This document shows, piece by piece, positions 48,314 to 55,799 of a stretch of 64,000 bases of DNA (the stretch's first letter is position 1; each line of letters begins with the position of its first letter). The notes under the pieces are model-generated. The model worked only from the letters and a program-made list of their open reading frames with translations. It made no database searches and was not told the DNA's origin. The translations under genes and the position numbers were made by a program. The stretch is from contig NZ_JANTHZ010000001.1 in the NCBI RefSeq assembly GCF_024752355.1, forward strand, positions 744,001 through 808,000, read 5' to 3'. The DNA is from Ancylobacter mangrovi. Its GTDB lineage: Bacteria; Pseudomonadota; Alphaproteobacteria; Rhizobiales; Xanthobacteraceae.

Positions 48314-48718
48314 TCAACCGCCTTCCGTCACCGCGCGGAAGCGCACCAGCGCGTGATAGGTCAGCCCGCCCGCCTCACGCCGTATGTCGGCCTGGGTGAA
48401 GCGCAGATTGACAAGGCGCGCACCGGTCAGCTCCAGCGACATGTCGTGCAGCGCCTCCTGCACCAGATGGGTGATGGCGTGGGCCTCCCCGTGCCCGCCC
48501 TGGCGCGACCAGACATGGAGCGTCAGGCGGTGCTCCTCGCCGGCCTCGGTGGCAGTCGACCAGTCGAGAAGCTGCGCCTCGCCGAGCGTCACATAGGGGA
48601 ATTCCGGCGCCGCCGGCGGCACGTCGTAGACGCGCGCACCACCCAGCGCGGCGCTCAGCGCGCCGTCGTTCGCCAGCGTCGCATGGACGGCGGCGCGCAG
48701 CGCCGTGGCCGCGCTCAT
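48314..48718 (-). CDS. DUF3168 tail terminator protein (GTA g8-like)
   Basis: 134-residue protein of the DUF3168 family: ALRAAVHATLANDGALSAALGG at the start, VYDVPPAAPEFPYVTLGEAQL, HRLTLHVWSRQGGHGEAHAI and a C-terminal YHALVRFRAVTE. This matches RcGTA g8, the tail terminator. Its ATG overlaps the stop of a 32-codon gene (ATGA), so it is the fourth gene in a chain of ATGA-coupled genes beginning at the g6-like gene. Confidence 0.92.
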   Translation of the reverse strand: MSAATALRAAVHATLANDGALSAALGGARVYDVPPAAPEFPYVTLGEAQLLDWSTATEAGEEHRLTLHVWSRQGGHGEAHAITHLVQEALHDMSLELTGARLVNLRFTQADIRREAGGLTYHALVRFRAVTEGG

Positions 48719-48813
48719 CGGCCCCTCCCGATCCGCTCGGCAAGCCGGCGGGCGAGCGCCGGCGGCAGGGCGCGCAGCGTGGCGAGCCCCTTCAGGCGAG
48801 CCTCGAAGGTCAT
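48715..48813 (-). CDS. 32-residue coupled small protein between g7- and g8-like genes
   Basis: A 32-codon open frame (MTFEARLKGLATLRALPP ... RLAERIGRGR) whose ATG overlaps the g7 stop and whose stop overlaps the g8 ATG, both as ATGA. The product is a basic amphipathic helix. The exact fit between two structural genes argues that it is translated. It may be a truncated counterpart of the longer gene found in related phages at this place (HK97 gp10-like), but this is speculative. Confidence 0.55.
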   Translation of the reverse strand: MTFEARLKGLATLRALPPALARRLAERIGRGR

Positions 48814-49142
48814 GGTGTTTCCTCCCGGCAGCTGCAGACGAGCCGGCGGCCGCGCCCGTCCGGGTCGCTCACCGTCTCGACCAGAAAGCGCCGCGCCCCG
48901 AGCCGCAGCCGGTCGCCCGGCTGCACGGTGGCGGGCGCACGCACGGTCACCTTGTGGGTCAGCACCGCACCGGGGCGGTCGGTGATCTCGGCCGGCGCGG
49001 CCGAGGTCTCGAGCGCGCCCCACAGCGAATCCACGGCGAGGAAGGTGCGGGTCACGCCGCCCATCCCGTCCGGCGTCTCCACCGGCGTCTCGTGCACCAG
49101 CCGGTGCCGCAGCGCCGAAACGCTCTCCGGCTCACCGCTCAT
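48810..49142 (-). CDS. Head-tail stopper/adaptor protein (GTA g7-like)
   Basis: 110-residue phage head-closure protein: ALRHRLVHETPVETPDGMGGVTRTFL, LWGALE, VLTHKVTVRAPATVQPGDRLRLG and a C-terminal RRFLVETVSDPDGRGRRLVCSCRE. It matches the SPP1 gp16/HK97-type adaptor group and RcGTA g7. Its ATG overlaps the stop of the g6-like gene (ATGA), and it is coupled to the following 32-codon gene in the same way. Confidence 0.9.
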   Translation of the reverse strand: MSGEPESVSALRHRLVHETPVETPDGMGGVTRTFLAVDSLWGALETSAAPAEITDRPGAVLTHKVTVRAPATVQPGDRLRLGARRFLVETVSDPDGRGRRLVCSCREETP

Positions 49143-49705
49143 AGCCGCGCCACCCGGAACGGGGCGACCAGCGCGTCGAGCCGGGCGGGAAAGGCCGCGC
49201 CGGCCCCCTGCTCGTCGCGGTGCTCGTAGAAATGGGCCAGCACCACCCGCACCGCCTCGATCAGTGGCGAGGGCACGTGGTCGGCATCGGCCCCGTGCCC
49301 GGCGACGACGTCGATGGCGATGCCGGCGATTGGCCGCCCCGGCGCGGGCACAGTGCCGCACGCCACCCGGATCAGCCCGGGCAGGCGCGCCGTGTCGGCC
49401 AGCAGCGCGTCCGTCGGCACCCCGACCTCGGCGCCCTCGGCGTCGAGCACATGGGCGCCGGTGATCGTCTTCAGCGGGTTCACCGGTGCGGCGATGAGGC
49501 CGGAGGCCGGCCAGGCGTCGCGCACGATGCGCCAGGACTGGTCGATCAGCACCCGCCGCGTCAGCGCCTCCACGGTCGCCCGCGCCGCGGTGATCAGCGA
49601 GCCGATCAGGGCGTCCTCGGCGTCGTGGTCGACGCGCAGATAGATCTTGGCCTCGGCGAGCGTCAGCGGCTCGACCTCAGGCCCGGCGATGAGCATCGCG
49701 GGCAT
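49139..49705 (-). CDS. Head-tail connector protein (GTA g6-like)
   Basis: 188-residue connector: EPLTLAEAKIYLRVDHDAEDALIGSLITAARATVEALTRR near the N-terminus is the canonical gp6-like helical start, then QSWRIVRDAWP and the C-terminal LIEAVRVVLAHFYEHRDE. It corresponds to RcGTA g6, which sits between portal and stopper. The ATG at 49705 has GGAGAAG upstream. In most GTA clusters it directly follows the capsid gene; here 1.6 kb with two plus-strand genes lies between. Confidence 0.92.
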   Translation of the reverse strand: MPAMLIAGPEVEPLTLAEAKIYLRVDHDAEDALIGSLITAARATVEALTRRVLIDQSWRIVRDAWPASGLIAAPVNPLKTITGAHVLDAEGAEVGVPTDALLADTARLPGLIRVACGTVPAPGRPIAGIAIDVVAGHGADADHVPSPLIEAVRVVLAHFYEHRDEQGAGAAFPARLDALVAPFRVARL

Positions 49706-49809
49706 CTCGTCTTCTCCGGTTGGTCTTTCGTGAACGCCCGCCGCGGGCGGGCCGATTGACGCGTCGGCCCGGCCCCGCCACAACGGCGCGGTACCTCTCA
49801 GGAGCCCCG

Positions 49810-50568
49810 ATGCCCCGCCCGTACCCGATCCGCCGCGCCGTGCTCCGCCTCGTCCTCGCCATGCTGCTGGCCGCGCCGTTCACCGTTCCGGCCCACGCCA
49901 TCATCGGCGGGCGGCCGGCGGATGAATCGCTCAAGAGCGAGGTGGTGATGATCACCTCGACCCGGGGTGCCTTCTGCTCCGGCGTGGTGCTGGCGCCGCG
50001 GGTGCTGCTCACCGCCGCGCATTGCGTCGCGCCGGCCTCGGACTATGCGGCGCTGGTGTTCGAGGATTCCACGCCGAAGCTGATCCCGGTCGCGCAGATC
50101 GCGATCCATCCGTCCTTCGACCCGCATTCCTTCGAGACAAGGCGCCCGACGCCCGACCTCGCCGTGGTAAGGCTCGCCGAGCCGCTGCCACTCGACTTCA
50201 GCCCGGCGACCCTGTCCTCGCAGATGGCCCTGCCGGCGCGCCGCACGTCCTTCCTGCTCGCCGGCTTCGGCGTGACCAAGGACGGCGACGGCGCATCGGG
50301 GGGCAAGCTGCGCATGGTGCAGCTTCCCAGCATCGGCATCACCGGCGGCATCATGGTCCGCCTGTCGGACGGGCCGGCGAAGGGCGGCTGCACCGGCGAC
50401 AGCGGCGGCCCGGTCTATCTCGACGGCCTCGTCGCCGGCATCATCGGCTGGTCGACCGCGGCCGGCGGCCAGCGCGGCTGCGGTGGCGTCACCGGGGCGA
50501 CGCTGGTCGGCCCGCAATTCCCCTGGATCGACGCCACCGCCCGGCACATGGGGATCGACCAGCCCTGA
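49810..50568 (+). CDS. Secreted trypsin-like serine protease (S1)
   Basis: 252-residue chymotrypsin-fold protease. A signal peptide (VLRLVLAMLLAAPFTVPAHA) is followed at once by IIGGRPADE, the usual mature N-terminus after zymogen cleavage. The catalytic triad is complete: LTAAHCV (His), TPDLAVVRL (Asp) and GDSGGP (Ser). Six cysteines fit two or three disulfides. AGGAG five bases before 49810 fixes the start. It lies on the plus strand between the capsid and connector genes of the minus-strand GTA cluster and so is cargo or a later insertion. Bacterial S1 proteases are exported; the target is unknown. Confidence 0.9.
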   Translation: MPRPYPIRRAVLRLVLAMLLAAPFTVPAHAIIGGRPADESLKSEVVMITSTRGAFCSGVVLAPRVLLTAAHCVAPASDYAALVFEDSTPKLIPVAQIAIHPSFDPHSFETRRPTPDLAVVRLAEPLPLDFSPATLSSQMALPARRTSFLLAGFGVTKDGDGASGGKLRMVQLPSIGITGGIMVRLSDGPAKGGCTGDSGGPVYLDGLVAGIIGWSTAAGGQRGCGGVTGATLVGPQFPWIDATARHMGIDQP

Positions 50569-50687
50569 ACGGGGCAGTCCCGGGCGATCCCGGGCGGCCC
50601 CGAAAAGCTGCGCCCTTGTGCCTCGTCAAGGACGGCGGCGCCCACCGCGCCATGCTGGGGCTCCCCGCCGCTGCAGGAAGCCCCTCC

Positions 50688-51272
50688 ATGTCCATGTCAT
50701 CCGGCACATCGTCCGGCCCTTCGCCCGTCGATCCGCCCCGCTTCGCCGCCCTTGCGCTCGGCAAGGTCTACCAGCTCATCGAGCCCGGCCCGGTGGTGCT
50801 GCTCGCGACCGCCCGGCGGGGCAAGGCCAACGTCATGACCATGTCGTGGCACATGATGGTGGAGTTCACCCCGCCGCTCATCGCCTGCATCGTCAGCCCG
50901 GGCGATCATTCCTTCGCCGCGCTGAAGGCGACGCGCGAATGCGTCATCGCCGTTCCGTCGGTGGAAATGGCCGAGACCGTGGTCGGCATCGGCAATTGCT
51001 CGGGCGCGGACACCGACAAGTTCGCCCGCTTCCCTCTCACGGCGCTGCCCGCCTCGAAGGTGCGCGCGCCGCTGATCGGCGAGTGCTTCGCCAATCTCGA
51101 ATGCAAGGTGGTGAACACCCGGCTCGTCAATGCCTACGCGCTGTTCGTGCTGGAATGCGTCGCCGCCTGGCACGACCCGGCCCGCGCCGAACCCCGGACC
51201 ATCCACCATGCCGGCTATGGCCGGTTCAAGGTGGATGGCGAGGTGATCACGCTCGCCTCGCGCATGCCCTAG
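50688..51272 (+). CDS. Flavin reductase-like domain protein
   Basis: 194-residue protein of the flavin reductase/FMN-binding split-barrel group. Recognisable parts are KVYQLIEPGPVVLLATARRGKANVMTMSWHMMVEFTPP, CIVSPGDHSFAALKATRECVIAVPS and C-terminal HHAGYGRFKVDGEVI. Such proteins bind FMN and reduce flavin or act as NAD(P)H oxidoreductases; the partner is unknown. An AGGA site precedes the ATG at 50688. It follows the trypsin-like gene on the plus strand inside the GTA cluster, 119 bases away, so the two may be one small transcript. Confidence 0.88.
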   Translation: MSMSSGTSSGPSPVDPPRFAALALGKVYQLIEPGPVVLLATARRGKANVMTMSWHMMVEFTPPLIACIVSPGDHSFAALKATRECVIAVPSVEMAETVVGIGNCSGADTDKFARFPLTALPASKVRAPLIGECFANLECKVVNTRLVNAYALFVLECVAAWHDPARAEPRTIHHAGYGRFKVDGEVITLASRMP

Positions 51273-51313
51273 CATTGAGCATGTGCGGAGCGCGCGGCGG
51301 GGGCCGTCCGCGC

Positions 51314-52591
51314 TCAGGCGAACTTCAGCAGCTTGATCGCGTCGAAGTCCTGCACGCCGCCGCCCACGCGCTTGGTGGTGTAGAACAGCACGTAGGGCTT
51401 GGCCGAGTAGGGATCGCGCAGCACCCGCACCCCGGCGCGGTCGACCACCAGGTAGCCGCGCTTGAAGTCGCCGAAGGCGATCGAGACGCTGTTCTCTTCG
51501 ATGTCCGGCATTTCCTCCGCCTCGTGGACGGGGAAGTTCATCAGGCTCGGCGGCTGGCCGGCGGCGGTCGGGGGCGCCCAAAGGTACTGGCCGTTCTCGT
51601 CCTTCAGCTTGCGCACCGCGGCCTGCGAGCGGCGGTTCATCACGAAGCTGCCGTTCTGGCGGTAGCCCGCCTTCAGCGCATAGACCAGGTCGACCAGCGG
51701 GTCGGCCGGGTTGGTGGCCGGGAAGTCGCCCGCCGCGCCGGTGGCGATGAAGCCGAGCTTGCCCCATTCCCAGGTGTCTTCGGCGGCCGTCGCATAGGCG
51801 AGGAAGCCCTTCGGCTTGCCCGCGCCGTCGCCGGTCACGAAGGCGGTGCCCTCCTGCGCCGCGAAGGCGGCCTCGACCTCGATGGCGAGCCATTCGTCGA
51901 TGTTCACCGCCGCGTCGTCGAGCAGCGTCTGCGTCGCCGCCGGCATGGCGTAGATCTCCATCGCCGGGAAGGAGAGCTCGTCCAGCACCGGGCTCGCGGT
52001 CTGGGTGCGCGCGGCCGTCTCGGCCACCCAGCCGACCGCCGGCCCCGAGGTCATGAACGGCTTCTTGTAGGTACCCGAGGAAATCACCCGCACATCGGAG
52101 ATGGCGCGGATCGGCGAGAGCGCGGCGAGGCGCTTGCCGATCTCGCGCTCGGTCTCGCTCGGCACCACATAGCCGCCGTCGGCCGGCGTGCCGGCGGAGA
52201 GCGCCTTGGCCTCCAGCCGCTTCAGCCCGGCGGTCTCGCCGTGGCGGACATAGGCGTCGAAGGCGCTCTTGTGCTCGCGCGCGGCGAGGTCCGAGACGAG
52301 GTCGGCGCTGCCGCCGAGCGAGGGACGGCGGGCCTTCAGCACCAGCTCGTCGATCAGCGACTTCTGGGTGTCGAGCGCGGCGTTGATGCGCTCCACCTTG
52401 TCGGCGGTCACCGCGTCGACGCCGCGCCGCTCCAGCTCGGAGAGGCGCAGGTCGTTGGCGTCCTTGAACGCCTCGAAGGCGCCCATGAACTCCTCGAAGG
52501 CGGCGCTCACCTCCGGGCCGGCCATATGCTTGGTCTCGACCGATTTCGTCTCGGGTGCGGGATGCTTCAGATCCATCGTGCTCATGTCCAT
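51314..52591 (-). CDS. HK97-type major capsid protein (GTA g5-like)
   Basis: 425-residue capsid protein. The N-terminal scaffold-like delta domain is a charged coiled coil (ELERRGVDAVTADKVERINAAL) of about 120 residues. The HK97 fold then begins near LSAGTPADGGYVVPSE and continues through DVRVISSGTYKKPF, NIDEWLAIEVEAAFAAQEG and the C-terminal DAIKLLKFA. The delta domain is normally removed by the prohead protease, whose gene next door is frameshifted here. Several closely spaced ATGs (52591, 52585, 52576) leave the exact start uncertain, and none has a clear ribosome site. The capsid frame itself is intact. Confidence 0.93.
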   Translation of the reverse strand: MDMSTMDLKHPAPETKSVETKHMAGPEVSAAFEEFMGAFEAFKDANDLRLSELERRGVDAVTADKVERINAALDTQKSLIDELVLKARRPSLGGSADLVSDLAAREHKSAFDAYVRHGETAGLKRLEAKALSAGTPADGGYVVPSETEREIGKRLAALSPIRAISDVRVISSGTYKKPFMTSGPAVGWVAETAARTQTASPVLDELSFPAMEIYAMPAATQTLLDDAAVNIDEWLAIEVEAAFAAQEGTAFVTGDGAGKPKGFLAYATAAEDTWEWGKLGFIATGAAGDFPATNPADPLVDLVYALKAGYRQNGSFVMNRRSQAAVRKLKDENGQYLWAPPTAAGQPPSLMNFPVHEAEEMPDIEENSVSIAFGDFKRGYLVVDRAGVRVLRDPYSAKPYVLFYTTKRVGGGVQDFDAIKLLKFA

Positions 52592-52667
52592 GTTTCGATA
52601 AGGCGTCGACGTCCCGGACCGGCCCGCCGGTCGAGGGTCGCAGAGAGTGCGTCGGTGGATGCGAGGG

Positions 52668-53239
52668 TCAGACCGGCAGCGGGGCGAGGCCCGGCAGGGC
52701 GCGCAGCCGCCGCGCGCCGCGCCTGATGGTGGCGGCGAGGCTGCGCGCGCCGGTCTTGACCCCGGCGATGCGCGCATCGGGCTGCATCGGGAAGGTCACG
52801 ACCGAAATCTCCCACAAATCGATGCGGGCGAGCCGGCGTACCCGCGAGCGCGGATCGGTGCGCCCCTCCACCGTGCGGAAGCCGATCGACAGCCCGTCGA
52901 TCGCCCCGGCGCGCATCAGCGCCAGCACCTCGCGGGCACGGGCGACGTCGAGCGTCAGCCGACCGCGCACATGCAGCCCCACCCCGTCCTCGCGGATCGT
53001 GGCCCAGGCGCCGATCGGCTCGGCCGGGTCGTGCTGGAACAGCATGCGCACGCCGCCCACGCCCCGCTCGGCGAGCGAGCGGGCGAAGGCGCCCGGCAGG
53101 ATCAGGTCGCGGCCGAGATCGACCGGCCGAACAGCGCCGCATAGCCCTCGAAGCTGCCGTCGGGCTCGATCGCGGCGAGCGCGCCGGAATGGGCCTTGGT
53201 CTCGGCCGGCGCGGCCGCGCGGTACGCAAACGCGCTCAT
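52668..53239 (-). pseudogene. HK97-family prohead protease, disrupted by a one-base frameshift (GTA g4-like)
   Basis: The gene starts well (AAGGAGG before the ATG at 53239) and encodes MSAFAYRAAAPAETKA ... PDGSFEGYAALFGR. It then shifts frame near 53123-53124 and stops 45 codons in. The rest of the protease lies in the next frame: VDLGRDLILPGAFARSLAERG, the catalytic histidine in LFQHDPAEPIGAW and serine in DGLSIGFR. Restoring one G in CGG[G]TC joins the two parts perfectly, giving about 190 residues. Both catalytic residues lie after the break. Either a sequencing error or a genuine inactivating mutation is possible. Confidence 0.9.
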
Positions 53240-53406
53240 GCGCCCTCCTTGCCGCCCTTGGGCCGGCGGGTGGCGGCGGCGCGCTCCAGCCGGCCGAGGG
53301 TGCGGCCGAACTCGCGGAAGACCTGCGGCGCATCGCCGGCACGGCTCGGCGCCGGCAGGCGCGGACGATCGGGCAGGAAGGCCCTTATGCGTGGTGTGCC
53401 TTTCAT
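53236..53406 (-). CDS. Small basic protein between g3.5- and g4-like genes
   Basis: 56-residue proline/arginine-rich protein (MKGTPRIRAFLPDRPRLP ... VFREFGRTLGRLERAAATRRPKGGKEGA). ATGA overlaps couple it to the gene before it and to the protease after it, so it is probably translated. No family recognised. Its basic character could suit DNA or scaffold contact, but that is a guess. Confidence 0.6.
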   Translation of the reverse strand: MKGTPRIRAFLPDRPRLPAPSRAGDAPQVFREFGRTLGRLERAAATRRPKGGKEGA

Positions 53407-53591
53407 GGCTCGTCTCCGAACGTGGCATTGAAGCGCGCGATCTCGCGCACGAAGTCGTCGAAGCGTCGGGAGGCGCGGCCGAGCTCGCGCATCGCCGTCC
53501 CCGCCAGCGCGGAGGCGCCGAGCGCCCACATCAGCAGCGCCAGATGCGCCAGATCGGCCTTCACGACGAAGGCCTCGATGAGCGTCTGCAT
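53403..53591 (-). CDS. Small GTA protein with membrane-like helix (g3.5-like)
   Basis: 62-residue protein. A hydrophobic helix (LAHLALLMWALGASALAG) is followed by a charged amphipathic helix ending RRFDDFVREIARFNATFG. Small proteins of this design lie between portal and protease genes in RcGTA-like clusters (the g3.5 position). The ATG at 53591 is preferred to the far upstream 53744, which would run through the low-GC insertion. It ends in an ATGA overlap with the next small gene. Confidence 0.72.
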   Translation of the reverse strand: MQTLIEAFVVKADLAHLALLMWALGASALAGTAMRELGRASRRFDDFVREIARFNATFGDEP

Positions 53592-53700
53592 GTGACGGAT
53601 CTCGATACCGCGAACCAATTTCGCGTCTGGGATAGGTAGATTTAAAAATACCCTCTTAAGTTGTATTCTTGGCCCTACGATTCCCTTGAGAGGCTCGGGT

Positions 53701-54009
53701 ATGTGCGAGACATTCGATTTGTTCGTGAGAGCAGTTACCGACAAAAAGCAGGTAACTTGCTTTTACCAAGGTCGCTGGCGCGAACTCTGTGTGCATGTCG
53801 TGGGATGGAAAAACGGGCGCCGCCAGGCTTTGGCTTTCCAATTCGCCGGCGACAGTTCCAAAGGGCTCCCGCCCGGCGGCGAGTGGCGATGCTTGGCTCT
53901 AGACGAAGTAAGCAGCGTATCGTTGCGCGACGGCATGTGGCATACGCGGGACGATCACTCCCGGCCTCAAACCTGCGTCGACCAGATCACCGCTGAGGTA
54001 ATTTATTGA
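53701..54009 (+). CDS. Stand-alone WYL-like domain protein, plus-strand insertion
   Basis: 102-residue protein. The stretch FVRAVTDKKQVTCFYQGRWRELCVHVVGW ... WRCLALDEVSSVSL follows the strand-and-arginine pattern of WYL-type small beta domains, which sense ligands such as nucleotides in regulators of phage defence. No DNA-binding domain is attached. It lies on the plus strand between g3.5 and portal of the minus-strand cluster, in DNA visibly poorer in GC than its neighbours, with an AT-rich stretch (tttaaaaatacc) upstream. Its last seven bases overlap the convergent 60-codon gene. The WYL assignment is from eye inspection and should be treated as moderate. Confidence 0.55.
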   Translation: MCETFDLFVRAVTDKKQVTCFYQGRWRELCVHVVGWKNGRRQALAFQFAGDSSKGLPPGGEWRCLALDEVSSVSLRDGMWHTRDDHSRPQTCVDQITAEVIY

Positions 54010-54185
54010 CCTTCCAGCCACACGGCATACGCTCGAGCGCGACTTTCGGATGCCGGTCCCGCGAAGATAGTGACGTAACAAGCCCCATCGTCTTGATAGT
54101 CAATAATCTCGACCGACCAGACGCCCGGCTCATCCGGCCGTTCGATCACCTCTACTTGACGGCCAAGACGTGTTGTCGAAGGCAT
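54003..54185 (-). CDS. 60-residue hypothetical protein next to the WYL-like gene
   Basis: 60-residue acidic protein (MPSTTRLGRQVEVIERPDEP ... YVTIFAGPASESRARAYAVWLEGQ) with a beta-strand-rich core and a C-terminal helix. Unrecognised. A good ribosome site (GGAG seven bases before the ATG) supports it. It lies in the same low-GC insertion as the WYL-like gene, tail to tail, and in the orientation of the GTA operon. The pair may be a small cargo cassette. Confidence 0.6.
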   Translation of the reverse strand: MPSTTRLGRQVEVIERPDEPGVWSVEIIDYQDDGACYVTIFAGPASESRARAYAVWLEGQ

Positions 54186-54245
54186 GTGATCTCTCCAAAC
54201 CGAAACAACTAGCGGACTCCGGCGCGCCGTCTTTGACGGACCAAA

Positions 54246-55442
54246 CTACTCCCGCGTCCCGTAGCCCACTGCCTGGCGCTTCTCGTCGTCGGTCAGGAAC
54301 GTCGCCTCGCCCACGCGGCGCCACAGCGCCTCGCGCTCGGCGCCCAGCGCCTCGATGGCGTCGAGGTCCGGCTCAAGCCGCAGGCGCGCCGCGCCATAGG
54401 CGGGGGCGAGCCAGCCGGCGAGCTCGGCGCCGAGCCGGCGGGCCAGCGGCAGCACCGTCTGGCGCCACAGCACCCGGCTCGCCTCGGCATAGTTCGCATA
54501 GGTGGCGTCGCCCGGAATGCCGAGCATCATCGGCGGCACGCCGAAGGCGAGCGCGATCTCGCGCGCCGCCGCGTTCTTCGCCTCGAGGAAATCCATGTCC
54601 TTGGGGCTCAGCGAGAGCGGGCGCCAGTCGAGCCCGCCTTCCAGCAGCAGCGGCCGGCCGGCATTGGCGGCGCCGGAGAAGTTCGCCTCCAGCTCCTCCT
54701 TCAGCCGGTCGAACTGCTCGTCGGAGAGGTTCGTCCCGCCGCCATAGACCAGCGCGCCGGAGGGGCGCGCCGCATTGTCGAGCAGCGCCTTGTTCCAGGC
54801 GCCGGCGGCGTTGTGCAGGTCGAGCGCGATCTGCGCCGCCTCCAGCGGCGGGGCGCCGTAATAGTCGTCGAGCGGGTTGAACAGAGCGACATGGAGGATC
54901 GGCGGCACATGGCCCGCTCCCCGCCCCTCCTGCACGAAGCGCACGGCGCGCCCGCCCACCGTATATTCATAGGCTTCGGCCCAGCCGTCGCCGCCCGGCA
55001 CCACCCGCATGCGGTCGGGGCGCAGCACGTGGAGCTCGCGCACCTCGCCGCCGATCGCCACCGCCTCGACATAGGCGTTGCCGGCGATCATGAGATGCGC
55101 GGCCAGCGCCTCCAGGAACGCGGTGCCGGACTGGCGCGGATTGGGCTGGGCCAGCAGTTCGCCGAGCGGATGGGCGTCGAGCTCGCGCCCGCCCTCGAGC
55201 AGGGTGAAGCTCACCTGCCCCACCGCCTCGGCGACCAGCCGCACGCATCGATGAGCCACCGCGTTGCGCTGGTAGCCCTCGCGGGCGAGCGCGCCATAGT
55301 CGCGCGGCGTCCAGCGCGGCCGGTGGCCGGCGATCAGCGCCACCAGCGCCTGCGTGCGCGAGGCCTTGGCCTCGGGCGGCGCGTTGGGCGGCATTTCGGG
55401 CTGCCCGGCACGGGCACGAAAGGTGAAGGGCAGGCGAAGCAT
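54246..55442 (-). CDS. Phage portal protein (GTA g3-like)
   Basis: 398-residue portal of the HK97/GTA type: WTPRDYGALAREGYQRNAVAHRCVRLVAEAVG, HPLGELLAQPNPRQSGTAFLEALAAHLMIAGNAYVE, VRELHVLRPDRMRVVPG, and the C-terminal clip region AREIALAFGVPPMMLGIPGDATYANYAEA. The full order is intact. It forms the dodecameric ring through which DNA is packed. A CAGGA sequence precedes the ATG at 55442. It is separated from g3.5 by the low-GC cassette and from the terminase by a remnant gene. Confidence 0.94.
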   Translation of the reverse strand: MLRLPFTFRARAGQPEMPPNAPPEAKASRTQALVALIAGHRPRWTPRDYGALAREGYQRNAVAHRCVRLVAEAVGQVSFTLLEGGRELDAHPLGELLAQPNPRQSGTAFLEALAAHLMIAGNAYVEAVAIGGEVRELHVLRPDRMRVVPGGDGWAEAYEYTVGGRAVRFVQEGRGAGHVPPILHVALFNPLDDYYGAPPLEAAQIALDLHNAAGAWNKALLDNAARPSGALVYGGGTNLSDEQFDRLKEELEANFSGAANAGRPLLLEGGLDWRPLSLSPKDMDFLEAKNAAAREIALAFGVPPMMLGIPGDATYANYAEASRVLWRQTVLPLARRLGAELAGWLAPAYGAARLRLEPDLDAIEALGAEREALWRRVGEATFLTDDEKRQAVGYGTRE

Positions 55443-55522
55443 TGACCCATCCTGAGCTGGCTGTCGACCGCGCGGGCGGCCGGGCTGGTGACGCGAAGCC
55501 GGCAAGGCAACCGCCCGAACGA

Positions 55523-55543
55523 GACACACTCAAAACGTGTGTC
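55523..55543. repeat. Short perfect inverted repeat upstream of the portal gene
   Basis: Seven-base arms (gacacac / gtgtgtc) around a seven-base AT-rich loop lie about 80 bases upstream of the portal start. It could be an operator or an RNA hairpin in the leader between terminase and portal genes. No function can be assigned. Confidence 0.4.
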
Positions 55544-55622
55544 ATTAAACATGCGCACGACCTGCGTGCTGCCCGATGCTCGTCTTCCATCCGGGTTGGA
55601 GCGAGGCTTTGGGGGCGCTGCC

Positions 55623-55788
55623 ATGTCGAACAACTATGCCGATCTGCGGCGGGATCTGGCGGGCGAGCCCGGCGCGGCCGGGCGCTGCGCGGACCGGCAG
55701 ATGTCGGACCACGCCCCGCTCTGGATCGAGATCGCCACCGATTTTCGCCGACGACTACCTGCAGGTCATCGCCGCGCCGCCCGGCTGA
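55623..55788 (+). pseudogene. C-terminal remnant of an endonuclease/exonuclease/phosphatase family gene
   Basis: On the plus strand the stretch encodes MSNNYADLRRDLAG ... CADRQMSDHAPLWIEIATDF and, after a one-base slip in a run of T near 55742-55745, DDYLQVIAAPPG and a stop. The SDHxPLW motif and strand are typical of the C-terminal end of endonuclease/exonuclease/phosphatase proteins, in which the histidine is catalytic. The rest of the gene is absent. It lies opposite to the GTA operon in the 357-bp gap (55443-55799) between portal and terminase, so it is a decayed insertion. Confidence 0.65.
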
Positions 55789-55799
55789 GGCGCCCCCCC

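Noticed and set aside
48117..48356. Plus-strand 79-codon frame in the gap before the tail tube gene
   Set aside because: No ribosome site, no motif, and it runs into the g8-like gene on the other strand.
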